This document shows positions 9,146 to 17,225 of a stretch of 64,000 nucleotides of DNA, piece after piece (within the stretch, counting starts at the first letter, position 1; the number at the start of each line of letters is the position of its first letter). The DNA comes from Streptomyces sp. HUAS CB01 (GTDB lineage: Bacteria; Actinomycetota; Actinomycetes; Streptomycetales; Streptomycetaceae). A program made the translations under genes and the position numbers. Location: contig NZ_CP129137.1 in the NCBI RefSeq assembly GCF_030406905.1, positions 3,333,001-3,397,000 on the forward strand, given 5' to 3'. The notes under the pieces were generated by a model that was given only the letters and a program-made list of their open reading frames with translations, had not been told where the DNA came from and did not search any database.

Positions 9146-9393
9146 GACGCGCGGAAGGCCGTCGTGACGGCGTCGTACAGGTCGGCGACGGTTCCGCTGG
9201 TCTTGAGGTCCTCCGTCGGCACGTCGAAGCCGAACTGCTTCTTCACCGCCAGCGCGACCTCGATGAGGGCCAGGGAGTCCAGCTCCATGTCCTCGAGCAC
9301 GGCGTCGGAGACGATCCGGTCACGGGGCACGTCGAACTTCTCCACGATGATCTCTGCGATCTGCTCGAACGTCGGCTGCGTGGCGTCACTCAT
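9142..9393 (-). CDS. Acyl carrier protein (starter unit)
   Basis: An 83-residue ACP with the phosphopantetheine site in LEDMELDSLALIE (Ser40) and the acidic recognition helix II. It sits between KSIII and FabG, 47 bp after KSIII, which marks it as the carrier of the starter acyl chain. The PKS elongation ACP is a different gene at 48.1-48.4 kb with a GYDSLALLE site. The two-ACP arrangement matches type II systems primed with non-acetate starters, such as R1128 or fredericamycin. Confidence 0.9.
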   Translation of the reverse strand: MSDATQPTFEQIAEIIVEKFDVPRDRIVSDAVLEDMELDSLALIEVALAVKKQFGFDVPTEDLKTSGTVADLYDAVTTAFRAS

Positions 9394-9440
9394 GTCGGTC
9401 GCCCTTCCAGGTGGCGTGAACGTGTGGGATCAGTGGGTTT

Positions 9441-10463
9441 TCAGACGGTTCTCAGGGAGGGCCAGGTCAGTGCCGTGGCTCCCCAGGTCGCGCCACCGCC
9501 GAAGGCGGTCAGCACCACGCGGGCGCCGGGGAGGAGTTCGCCGGCGGACTGGCCATGGGCCAGGGCGAGCGGGATCGACGCGGCCGCCGTGTTGCCGACC
9601 TTGTCGAGATGGATCACGATCCGGTCCCGGGGGACGTCCAGCTGCTCCCCCACCGCGTGCAGGATGCGCGAGTTGGCCTGATGGCCGACGAGCCGGTCCA
9701 CTTCCTCCGTGCGCCATCCGGCGTCCGCGAGCGCCGTGCGGGACGCCTCGGCCATCCGGGTCACCGCGTGGGCGAAGACCTCCTGCCCCGCCATGGAGAA
9801 GTGGGCGTCGGCACGGGTGGGCGGCACGTCCGTCGAGCGTGTCTCGGAGCCGCCGGCGCGCACGGTGATCAGGTCGGTGAGCGACCCGTCGGCGCCCAGC
9901 TCGACCCGGCCGACCGCGCCCGGTTCCGCCGACTCCCCCGCGCGCAGCACGACCGCGCCCGCGCCGTCGCCGAACACCACGGCCGTGGACCGCTCTTCGG
10001 GGTCGACGATCGTGCTGAAGGCATCGGCGCCGATGACCAGAACGCTGTCGGCCGAGCCGGCGGCGATCAGCCCCGACGCTGTGGAGAGCGCGTACAGGAA
10101 TCCCGTGCACACCGCCGACACGTCGAACGCGGGCCGCCCCGTCAGGCCCAGGCGGTGCGCGACCAGCGGAGCCGTGGCCGGGCACGGCCGGTCCGGGGTG
10201 GTGGTGGCGAGCACGACGGCGTCCACGGTTTCGAGCCCGGCCGACGCCAGGGCGCGCGCGCCGGCCTCCGTCGCCAGCCGGGAGGTCGGCATGCCCGGGG
10301 AGACGAAGTGCCGGGTGCGGATTCCGGTGCGCGAGCGGATCCATTCGTCGGAGGTGTCGATACGGGCGGCCAGCTCGTCGTTGCCGACGGCCCGGGGCGG
10401 CAGCCACGCGCCCAGCCCGCAGATCACCGCGGCCCGTCCGCCGCCGGAGGGGGAAGTACGCAT
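9441..10463 (-). CDS. 3-oxoacyl-ACP synthase III (starter-unit KSIII)
   Basis: A 340-residue FabH-fold ketosynthase III. The catalytic Cys119 is in DVSAVCTGFLYALSTAS, His in VGHQANSRIL and Asn in DKVGNTAAASIPLAL, so the triad is intact. It condenses an acyl-CoA with malonyl-ACP to start a short chain. In aromatic PKS clusters such an enzyme usually signals a non-acetate starter. ATG 10463 begins MRTSPSGGGRAAVICGLGAWLP, the normal FabH N-terminus; a longer frame to 10586 is only Arg/Pro-rich. First gene of the leftward starter operon, preceded by a heptamer-repeat box at 10495-10512. Confidence 0.92.
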   Translation of the reverse strand: MRTSPSGGGRAAVICGLGAWLPPRAVGNDELAARIDTSDEWIRSRTGIRTRHFVSPGMPTSRLATEAGARALASAGLETVDAVVLATTTPDRPCPATAPLVAHRLGLTGRPAFDVSAVCTGFLYALSTASGLIAAGSADSVLVIGADAFSTIVDPEERSTAVVFGDGAGAVVLRAGESAEPGAVGRVELGADGSLTDLITVRAGGSETRSTDVPPTRADAHFSMAGQEVFAHAVTRMAEASRTALADAGWRTEEVDRLVGHQANSRILHAVGEQLDVPRDRIVIHLDKVGNTAAASIPLALAHGQSAGELLPGARVVLTAFGGGATWGATALTWPSLRTV

Positions 10464-10494
10464 GCCGCGAGCATCACCAGCGGCGCTGAACGGG

Positions 10495-10512
10495 AACTCG
10501 ACATCCGCTCGA
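10495..10512 (-). promoter_or_regulatory. SARP-type heptamer repeat upstream of starter operon
   Basis: On the minus strand two heptamers, TCGAGCG (10512-10506) and TCGAGTT (10501-10495), are separated by 4 bp, giving an 11-bp period. This is the layout of SARP binding sites; DnrI and ActII-ORF4 recognise TCGAGC(G/C)-type repeats. It lies about 32 bp upstream of the KSIII start. Confidence 0.65.
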
Positions 10513-10557
10513 GGCCCCTGCCGCCGGACGCCACCGCGGACCGCGAACCGAGGTGCG

Positions 10558-10575
10558 TCGAGCGGCCCTTGAGCG
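10558..10575 (+). promoter_or_regulatory. SARP-type heptamer repeat upstream of sugar operon
   Basis: TCGAGCG (10558) and TTGAGCG (10569) are direct repeats with a 4-bp spacer (11-bp period). They are 92 bp upstream of the rightward GT-like gene in the 203-bp divergent region shared with the starter operon. Confidence 0.7.
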
Positions 10576-10666
10576 CGACTTCCCACTCTCGGTCCTCATG
10601 GCACCCGAGAAGGGGCGGGGCCGACCCATCGATCGAGGCCCTGACGGGCACCGGGAGAAGAACGGG

Positions 10667-11956
10667 ATGAAAGTACTCAACTTCGCACTGTCCACCGTGG
10701 CCTACGGGGACACACTCATCGGCATCGGCCTCACCAATCAGCTCCGCACCGCGGGCGTGGAGAGCCATTACGTGATCTCCCGCGCGGCGGAGGCACTGAT
10801 CCGGCACCACGGCTATCCCTACACGGTCGTCGAACCGGAGCAGGGGCGGAAAGTCCGGGACGTCATCGACTCGGTGGTGCGCGAGGTCCAGCCCGACGCC
10901 TTCGTGCTCGCCGACTACCTCAACTACTGGGGCACCCTGATCCGCCGGTTCCACACCGATCCCTGGTTCCTCGACGACTACCAGCTGCCCGTGCTGCCCA
11001 TCGACATCTGGGAGTGGGAGAACACCTCCTTCCGCTTCGATGTGTGCGGCCGGGAGTACGAGCGCGAGGTCAGCCGGCGCATCCTCGACATGCCCGCCCA
11101 TCTGCGGCCGGTCCCGGTGTGCCACCTGGACGCGGGGGCCTCCGGGCGGGGCTTCCCGTACCGGATCCTGCCTCCCGAGCAGCGGTTGTCCGAGGCCGGT
11201 CGGCGGGCGGTCCGTGCGGAGCTGGGCCTTGCCGCGACGGACCGGCTGCTGATGGTCCCGGTGTCCGCCTGGCAGCAGCCGGGCAAGGACGAGCCCGGCA
11301 TGACGGAGATGATCACCCGGCTCGCGGACGGCGTGCCGGGGCTGCTCGCCTCCTATCTGCGCCGGCTGCCCTCGAACACGCACTTCCTGTTCATCGGGCA
11401 GCATGTGCCGGCCCCGTTCCGGGCGCTGCCGGCCGAGCAGTTGCACCTGCTGCCGCTGTGCCCGCCGGACCGGTACCACGCGCTGCTGTGCGCGTCGGAC
11501 GCGGTGCTGTCGCTGACCACCAACGCGGTGACGGTGATCAGGGCGCTCCTCATGGACATCCCGGCCATGCTCCTCACCAACCGCTTCCATGTGCCGGACG
11601 CGGCGGCGATCGAGGCAGTGGACGGCGAGCTGGGCGGGCTCGGCCCTGCGGCCCGGACCTGGCTCGGGCACACCGTGCCGATCGAGCCCTTCCGGCTGTG
11701 GCCCAAGGGCCTGCACGCGTTCATGGAGCCGCTGCTCAAGGGCAACGGCTATCCGGACGCCATCGCGCGCCGTGAACTCCTCGACGAGGAGGGGGTGGTG
11801 AGCGGTCTGGAGGCGCTGCTGCACGACCCGGCGACCCGGGACCGGCTCGCGCAGGACCGGGCCCGCTACGTGGCGGCGGTCGAGGCGCTGCCGCCGACGT
11901 ACGAGGTGTTCGCCGCCGCCGCCCGACGGGCGGGCCTGCCGTCGAGGGCCCTGTGA
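10667..11956 (+). CDS. GT-B-like protein (DUF6365-like), putative glycosyltransferase
   Basis: A 429-residue soluble protein. The N-terminal half (GDTLIGIGLTNQLRTAGVESHYVISR) looks like an acceptor-binding Rossmann domain. The C-terminal half has a second Rossmann-like unit (LLMVPVSAWQ, THFLFIGQHVP, LHLLPLCPPDRYHALLCASDAVLSLTT). This two-domain order is that of GT-B glycosyltransferases, and I recall this group being labelled DUF6365. It heads an operon with two deoxysugar genes, and no classical glycosyltransferase is visible elsewhere in the window, so it is the best candidate for sugar attachment. ATG 10667 has GGGAGAAG just upstream. The activity itself is inferred, not shown by a diagnostic motif. 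Confidence 0.6.
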   Translation: MKVLNFALSTVAYGDTLIGIGLTNQLRTAGVESHYVISRAAEALIRHHGYPYTVVEPEQGRKVRDVIDSVVREVQPDAFVLADYLNYWGTLIRRFHTDPWFLDDYQLPVLPIDIWEWENTSFRFDVCGREYEREVSRRILDMPAHLRPVPVCHLDAGASGRGFPYRILPPEQRLSEAGRRAVRAELGLAATDRLLMVPVSAWQQPGKDEPGMTEMITRLADGVPGLLASYLRRLPSNTHFLFIGQHVPAPFRALPAEQLHLLPLCPPDRYHALLCASDAVLSLTTNAVTVIRALLMDIPAMLLTNRFHVPDAAAIEAVDGELGGLGPAARTWLGHTVPIEPFRLWPKGLHAFMEPLLKGNGYPDAIARRELLDEEGVVSGLEALLHDPATRDRLAQDRARYVAAVEALPPTYEVFAAAARRAGLPSRAL

Positions 11957-11969
11957 GGGGATGCCGGTC

Positions 11970-13064
11970 ATGAAGACGCCTCTGCGGATCGGGCTGCACG
12001 GTCACGGCTGGTGGGCCCAGCGGTATCTGCTGCCGCCGCTGCTGGCATCGGACGAGGTCGAGGTGCGGGCGGTGTGCGGTCGCGACGCCGGTCGCGCGGC
12101 CGCCGCGGCCCGGGAGAACGGCATCCCGGAGTCCTTCGACGACCTCGACACCATGCTGGAGAAGACCGAGCTGGACGCCCTGCTGATCGGCTCGTCCCCC
12201 GCGGCGCACCCGGCGGCCGTCGCCGCCGCGGCCCGCCGCGGGCTGCACGTCTTCTGCGAGAAGCCGCTGGCCGGGAACGCCGAGGACACCGCACGTATGG
12301 TGCGTGACTGCGCCGGCGTACGGACGATGGTCGGTTTCACCCAGCGCTGGCATCCCGCGGTCGGCACACTGCGGCGGCTGGTCGTCGAGGGTGAGATCGG
12401 GGAGATCCGCCATCTGCGCTACGTCACCCGGGCCGCGCTGTCGGGGGATCCGTCGGCGCCGTGGACCTGGCGTTACGACGACGCCGAGTACGCGTACGGG
12501 GTGCTGAGCGATCTGGGGCCGCACGCGGTCGACCTGGTGCGCTGGCTGGGCGGGGAGATCAGCTCGGTCAGCGCGGACGCCGTCACGGTCGTCGCCGAGC
12601 GCCCGGACGAGTCCGGCCGCCCGGTGCCCGTGCGCAACTGGGACGACTGCACCGCCACGCTCCGACTGGCCTCCGGCATCCGGGCGTCGGTCGTGCTGAG
12701 CAGGATCCTGCCCCCGACGCCCCACCGGCGCTTCCACCACGAGCTGGACGTCGTCGGCAGCAGGGGCGCGGTCACCTTCACCTCGGACCGGCCCACCGAG
12801 GTGGTGCTGGCCAGGGCCGGCGAGGGTCCCGTCGTCGTACCCGCGGACGGGGTGGACACGCGGGGGACACGGCCGGGCTCGTTCGAGGAGCTGATGCTGG
12901 TGCACCGGACCGGCTCGGCCCGGCAGGCGGCCGACATGATCGCGGCCTTCTGCGGCCGGGATGTGCCGGGCCTGCCGACGATCGGCGACGGGCACCGGGG
13001 CCAGCAGGTGCTCGACGCCGCCGCCCGTGCGGCACGCGAGGGGGGGTGGTCGCCGTGTCCGTGA
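11970..13064 (+). CDS. NDP-hexose 3-ketoreductase (Gfo/Idh/MocA family)
   Basis: A 364-residue Gfo/Idh/MocA oxidoreductase: N-terminal nucleotide loop GLHGHGWWAQRYLLPPLL, FCEKPLA motif (catalytic Lys) and C-terminal alpha/beta domain. Homologues beside a 2,3-dehydratase (OleW, UrdT, LanT type) reduce the 3-keto group to give NDP-4-keto-2,6-dideoxyhexose. ATG 11970 (MKTPLRIG) is chosen over ATG 11961 because the GAGGGG at 11955-11960 abuts the first ATG but is well spaced from the second. The 3' end overlaps the next gene by 10 bp, supporting sequential action with the dehydratase. Confidence 0.82.
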   Translation: MKTPLRIGLHGHGWWAQRYLLPPLLASDEVEVRAVCGRDAGRAAAAARENGIPESFDDLDTMLEKTELDALLIGSSPAAHPAAVAAAARRGLHVFCEKPLAGNAEDTARMVRDCAGVRTMVGFTQRWHPAVGTLRRLVVEGEIGEIRHLRYVTRAALSGDPSAPWTWRYDDAEYAYGVLSDLGPHAVDLVRWLGGEISSVSADAVTVVAERPDESGRPVPVRNWDDCTATLRLASGIRASVVLSRILPPTPHRRFHHELDVVGSRGAVTFTSDRPTEVVLARAGEGPVVVPADGVDTRGTRPGSFEELMLVHRTGSARQAADMIAAFCGRDVPGLPTIGDGHRGQQVLDAAARAAREGGWSPCP

Positions 13065-14512
13065 CCAGCACCCGTGCCACGCCGGCCGGGCCGCGTCCGG
13101 CGCGGCGCGGCGACGGCCCGGAGCGCCGGTTCACGCTCTCCGCGCTGGCCGACTGCGGCAGGGTGGTGACGGACGCTCAGTTCCACGCGTGGCTGGGTGA
13201 GATGGGCCGCCGCGAGGCGTCGCACGTCGAGCGCATCGCGTTCAAGGAACTCGACCAGTGGAGTTTCGACGACGCGACGGGAAACCTGGGCCACGACAGC
13301 GGGCGGTTCTTCACCGTCGAGGGCGTGACCGCGCACACCGGCTCGCCCGCCCACGGCGTATGGCGGCAGCCGGTGATCCATCAGCCGGAGGTCGGCATCC
13401 TCGGCATCCTGGTGAAGGAGTTCGACGGCGTCCTGCACTGCCTGATGCAGGTCAAGATGGAGCCCGGCAACGTCAACCGGCTGCAGTTGTCGCCGACCGT
13501 GCAGGCCACCAGGAGCAACTTCACCACGGTGCACAAGGGGAAGACCCCTCTGTACCTCGACCACTTCACCAGGCCCGGCAGTTCCACGGTCCTGGTGGAC
13601 GTCCTGCAGTCGGAACAGGGCTCCTGGTTCTTCCACAAGCGCAACCGCAACATGGTCGTCGAGGTGACGGGCGACCTGCCCGTGCACGAGGGCTTCTGCT
13701 GGCTGACGCTGGGACAGCTGCGGCGCCTGCTGGCCGTGCCCGACCTGGTCAACATGGACAGCCGGTCGGTGCTGTCGTGCATACGGTTCACCGACCCGTG
13801 TGAACTCGGCGACCTTTCCGGCGCCACCGCCCTCCAGGCGGTGCTCCGCCGCTCGCTCGCGCCGGGTGACGCGGGGGCGCTGCACACCACCGTCTCGCTC
13901 GCGAGCCGGATCAACGACACCCGGCTGCGTCACCCGCTCACCGCCCGGCGCATTCCGCTGGCCGAGGTCCCCGACTGGCACCGGTCCGCGGACGAGATCG
14001 CCCGCGAGGACGGCAGGTTCTTCCGCATCGTCGCGGTGTCGGTGCACTCCGGCAACCGCGAGGTGAGCAGCTGGACCCAGCCGCTGCTGGAACCGAACGG
14101 CGTCGGTGTCGTCGCCTTCCTCGCCCGCAGGATCGACGGCGTCCTGCACGTACTGCTGCGCACGACGGTGGAGCCGGGCTGCCGCGACACGGCGGAGCTG
14201 GGCCCCACGGTGCAGGCGAACCCGCACGACAACCTCGCCCCACCGGACGACGACCCGCCGTATCTGCGGTACGTGCTCGACGCGCCGCGGGAGCGGATCC
14301 ACTACGACGTTGTCCAGTCGGAGGAGGGCGGCCGCTTCCACCACGCCCGCAACCGCTATCTCGTCGTCGAGGTGGACGACGCCTTCCCGGCCGAGGTGCC
14401 CCCGGACTTCCAGTGGGCGACCCTCGGCCAGCTCATGGAGCTCCACCAGCACAACGGCTACGTCAACATGCAGGCCCGCAGCCTCGTCGCCTGCATGCAC
14501 TCCCTCTGGTAG
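13055..14512 (+). CDS. NDP-hexose 2,3-dehydratase
   Basis: A 485-residue protein of the EvaA/TylCVI/OleV family. It is built from two homologous halves: QLSPTVQATRSNF in the first and ELGPTVQANPHDN in the second, each preceded by a GVL/DGVLH.L block, as expected for the internally duplicated fold. It removes water from C2/C3 of NDP-4-keto-6-deoxyglucose, the committed step to 2-deoxygenated sugars. GTG 13055 lies within the end of the upstream ketoreductase; nearby GTGs at 13046 and 13061 are alternatives. Length is normal for the family. Confidence 0.92.
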   Translation: MSVTSTRATPAGPRPARRGDGPERRFTLSALADCGRVVTDAQFHAWLGEMGRREASHVERIAFKELDQWSFDDATGNLGHDSGRFFTVEGVTAHTGSPAHGVWRQPVIHQPEVGILGILVKEFDGVLHCLMQVKMEPGNVNRLQLSPTVQATRSNFTTVHKGKTPLYLDHFTRPGSSTVLVDVLQSEQGSWFFHKRNRNMVVEVTGDLPVHEGFCWLTLGQLRRLLAVPDLVNMDSRSVLSCIRFTDPCELGDLSGATALQAVLRRSLAPGDAGALHTTVSLASRINDTRLRHPLTARRIPLAEVPDWHRSADEIAREDGRFFRIVAVSVHSGNREVSSWTQPLLEPNGVGVVAFLARRIDGVLHVLLRTTVEPGCRDTAELGPTVQANPHDNLAPPDDDPPYLRYVLDAPRERIHYDVVQSEEGGRFHHARNRYLVVEVDDAFPAEVPPDFQWATLGQLMELHQHNGYVNMQARSLVACMHSLW

Positions 14513-14630
14513 CCCGGAGGGGACCACGCGCCCGCCGGCCCGTCCGCGGACCTTGAGGCGCCCGCGAGCCGAGTTCGATCGCCCAGCCCCATCGTGAGGC
14601 TGGGAACCGTCACAAGAGAGGCAGGGTTTC

Positions 14631-15434
14631 ATGTCCGAACAGCAGCCGATCGCCGGCGAGCTGGAGACCGCCAAGCTGGCAGACGGCCGGGAGATCGTCG
14701 CGCCGAGCGCGGAGCAGGCGGTCATGCTCTGGCACGCGGTGAAGGGCGACGAGTACTACCTCGAAGGGATACGCGGCCTCTCCAAGGGCGATGTCGTCCT
14801 CGACATCGGCGGCAACATCGGCCTGACGGCCATGGTGTACGCCGACCTGGTGCCGGGCATCCGCATCATCTCCGCCGAGCCGGCCCCGTCGTGCTTCGCG
14901 GCCCTGCGGCGCAACCTGGAGCGGTACGTGCCGGACGCGGTCGCGGTGAACGCGGCCGTGGGCAAGGCCCCGGGGACCATGGAGCTGACGTACTACCCGG
15001 AGTCGCCCGCCAACTCCACGCTGTACGCCGATGTCGAGGACAACATCAACATCAGCAAGGCGTACATGCGCACCACCGGGATGCGCGAGGAGTTCATCGA
15101 GCTGCACCACGACTCGATCGCGGCGACCTTCGAGAAGGGCATCGTGTCCACCGTGGACGTGGTGACCGTCGGTGAGCTGGCGGAGCGGCACGGGGTCGAC
15201 GAGGTCGCCCTGCTGAAGATCGACGTGGAGCGGGCCGAGCTGGATGTGCTCGAGGGCGTGCCGGAGCAGCTGTGGCCGAAGGTCCGCCGGGTGGTGACCG
15301 AGGTGCACGACGTCGAGGGACGGCTCGCGTACGTCCGCACGCTGCTCCAGGACAAGGGATTCACGGTGAAGGACGGCCAGGAGGACCTCATGGCCGGCAC
15401 CAATGTGCACATGCTCATCGCCACGCGCGACTGA
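14631..15434 (+). CDS. FkbM-family methyltransferase
   Basis: A 267-residue SAM methyltransferase with motif I VVLDIGGNIGLTAM and the FkbM-type ending block VALLKIDVERAELDVLEGV (acidic post-III motif). FkbM enzymes methylate hydroxyls, often on sugars. It is the last gene of the rightward sugar operon, 118 bp after the 2,3-dehydratase, with AGAGAGGCAGG upstream of ATG 14631. The likely substrate is a sugar hydroxyl or the glycosylated product; the sequence does not decide which. Transcription ends at a strong hairpin at 15454-15496. Confidence 0.82.
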   Translation: MSEQQPIAGELETAKLADGREIVAPSAEQAVMLWHAVKGDEYYLEGIRGLSKGDVVLDIGGNIGLTAMVYADLVPGIRIISAEPAPSCFAALRRNLERYVPDAVAVNAAVGKAPGTMELTYYPESPANSTLYADVEDNINISKAYMRTTGMREEFIELHHDSIAATFEKGIVSTVDVVTVGELAERHGVDEVALLKIDVERAELDVLEGVPEQLWPKVRRVVTEVHDVEGRLAYVRTLLQDKGFTVKDGQEDLMAGTNVHMLIATRD

Positions 15435-15453
15435 TCGTCCGATCACCGCGCAA

Positions 15454-15496
15454 GCGGCCCGGCCCGCCGGCTCCCCTTCCCGGCGGACCGGGCCGC
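15454..15496. terminator. Bidirectional hairpin terminator
   Basis: 17-bp arms (15454-15470 and 15480-15496) with one mismatch and a 9-nt loop. It lies between the convergent FkbM gene and the DUF6059-like gene. Confidence 0.8.
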
Positions 15497-15508
15497 TGTG
15501 CTCTGCCG

Positions 15509-15799
15509 TCACCTGCCGCGCAGCATCCGTTCCAGCTCCGCCGGGAAGGGCTCCGCGCACAGCCGTTCTGGATGGCCCGGTGGGGGGCCGTCGAGGCGCT
15601 GCCAGAGTGCGGCGACAGCCTGCGGATCGTACGGGTGGAGCCAGTGGGGCTCGCCCGCCATCAGCCGCCCCTGTACGACCAGCCCCGCCCAGAACGGCCG
15701 TACGCACCGGTCGATCAGCGCCTCCGCGCACCTCGACCACGTCCTGCCGCGCTGCTTCATCCATGCCTCCTCGTCGAGCCGCGGAACGCTCCGATGCAC
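15509..15799 (-). CDS. Small DUF6059-like protein
   Basis: A 96-residue protein ending PPPGHPERLCAEPFPAELERMLRGR. The PPPGHPERL block is shared with small uncharacterised streptomycete proteins (labelled DUF6059) that often accompany natural-product clusters with SARP regulators. No catalytic motif, signal or membrane span is evident. GTG/ATG 15799 gives MHRSVPRLDEEAW; an internal ATG at 15763 would give 84 residues. Monocistronic, convergent with the sugar operon and divergent from the O-methyltransferase. Function unknown. Confidence 0.6.
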   Translation of the reverse strand: MHRSVPRLDEEAWMKQRGRTWSRCAEALIDRCVRPFWAGLVVQGRLMAGEPHWLHPYDPQAVAALWQRLDGPPPGHPERLCAEPFPAELERMLRGR

Positions 15800-15945
15800 G
15801 GGTGCGGGAGTGTCGGCACCTGCGCATGAGGACAGTGCGCCGGGCCGCTCGCGCGGCGCTCGACGGGGCCAGGGCCCGTCGGCGGATCACGCCGCCGTCG
15901 CGGGGCATGGCGCGCCCCTCTGCGGCGTCGCCGCCGGTCACCGGC

Positions 15946-15980
15946 TCCCCCACTCTCGACTTCGCTCGAGCGGGGGACCC
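15946..15980. repeat. Palindromic streptomycete intergenic repeat in 400-bp spacer
   Basis: An imperfect hairpin (CTCCCCCACTCTCGA...TCGAGCGGGGGACC) sits in the 15800-16199 spacer. Similar CCCCACTCTCG/CTTCGCTCGAGCGGGG elements are common between Streptomyces genes. Apart from this and the regulatory box at 16134-16151, nothing else is recognised in the spacer. Confidence 0.5.
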
Positions 15981-16133
15981 CCTCGCGTCGCCCGCCGCGG
16001 CTGCGGCGGATGTCACAGCCTCCTCCGCTTTGCAACCGGACGCACCACGCCCCGCTCACCTGCGTGGACGAGATGCCGTTCCTTTGCGGCCGGCGTGCTC
16101 CGCCGGACAGTCCCTGGACCGCTCAACCCAGGG

Positions 16134-16151
16134 TTGACGCCGGTTCGAGTC
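16134..16151 (+). promoter_or_regulatory. SARP-type heptamer repeat upstream of O-methyltransferase
   Basis: TTGACGC (16134) and TCGAGTC (16145) have a 4-bp spacer (11-bp period), ending 49 bp before the methyltransferase ATG. Confidence 0.65.
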
Positions 16152-16199
16152 CGCAGTGCCACCTTTGACGACCACGTGCCCGGCACCACGGAGGAGATC

Positions 16200-17225
16200 A
16201 TGTCCGACACCGATGCCCCGGTCAGCCGTGAGCGGCTGCTCGAGATGATGACGGCCTTCAAGGCGACGTATCTGCTGCGCGCCGCGATCCGCCTGAAGGT
16301 CTTCGACGCGCTGGCCGCGGGTCCCGCCGATCCCGACGACGTCGCCGCGATCCTGCGGACCGACCCCAGGGGCACCCGCGTCCTGCTGCGGGCCCTGGCC
16401 GCGGCCGGGCTGCTGGTGGCGGAGGGGGAGCAGTTCAGCCTCCCCGAGGGCGCGCGCGAGCTGCTCGTGACCGACAGCCCGCAGTACAGCGGCGGCATCG
16501 TGAACGTCGCGGCGAGCGACTGGGAGTGGGACACGATGCGTGACCTCGCCGACGTCGTCCGCCACGGCGGCACGCTCCTGGACACCAACGGGGAGTCGCC
16601 GGACTTCCCGTACTGGGTGGACTTCGCCACCCATCTGACCTTCGCGACCCGGCCCGGAGCCCAGTTCGTCGCGGACACCGTCCTGCCGTGGGCGAAGGAA
16701 CGTGACTCGCTCGACATCCTCGACATCGGCTGCGGGCACGGCCTGTTCGGCTTCACCCTGGCCGAGCAGGACCCCCGGGCCACGGTCGCCTGCCTGGACT
16801 GGCCGCAGGTGCTCGAGGTCGCGAAGGGGCACGCGGAGCGGGCGGGGCTGGCCGACCGCGTCCGCTATCTGCCCGGCGACGCGTTCGAGACCGACCCGGA
16901 CGGGGAGTACGACGTGATCGTGCTCGGCAACTTCCTGTTCCAGTTCTCCGCCCGGCGCTGCATCGACCTGGTGCGGCGGCTGGCCGAGCGGCTCAGGCCG
17001 GGCGGCCGGGTGGTGGTGGTCGGCTTCACCACAGGGGATCGGCCGCCCGCCCGGGACTACCACGCCCACATGCTCAACCTGCTGATGCTGGCCTGGACCC
17101 GGGAGGGCGAGCTGCACTCCCCGACGATGTACCGGAAGATCCTCGCCTCGGCCGGGCTGACCGGTCTGGAGACCGTCGAGCGGCCGGGGCTCCCGCTGCG
17201 CATCGTCGCGGGCCACCGGGCATGA
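16200..17225 (+). CDS. SAM-dependent O-methyltransferase
   Basis: A 341-residue methyltransferase of the plant-OMT-like family common in aromatic polyketide pathways. It has an N-terminal winged-helix dimerisation domain (RLLEMMTAFKATYLLRAAIRLKVFDALA) and a C-terminal Rossmann domain with motif I LDILDIGCGHGLFGF. ATG 16200 follows GGAGGAGATC and gives the normal length. Its stop overlaps the next gene's ATG by 4 bp (ATGA), coupling it to an FAD hydroxylase. Inferred role: methylation of a phenol or carboxylate of the polyketide. Confidence 0.88.
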   Translation: MSDTDAPVSRERLLEMMTAFKATYLLRAAIRLKVFDALAAGPADPDDVAAILRTDPRGTRVLLRALAAAGLLVAEGEQFSLPEGARELLVTDSPQYSGGIVNVAASDWEWDTMRDLADVVRHGGTLLDTNGESPDFPYWVDFATHLTFATRPGAQFVADTVLPWAKERDSLDILDIGCGHGLFGFTLAEQDPRATVACLDWPQVLEVAKGHAERAGLADRVRYLPGDAFETDPDGEYDVIVLGNFLFQFSARRCIDLVRRLAERLRPGGRVVVVGFTTGDRPPARDYHAHMLNLLMLAWTREGELHSPTMYRKILASAGLTGLETVERPGLPLRIVAGHRA

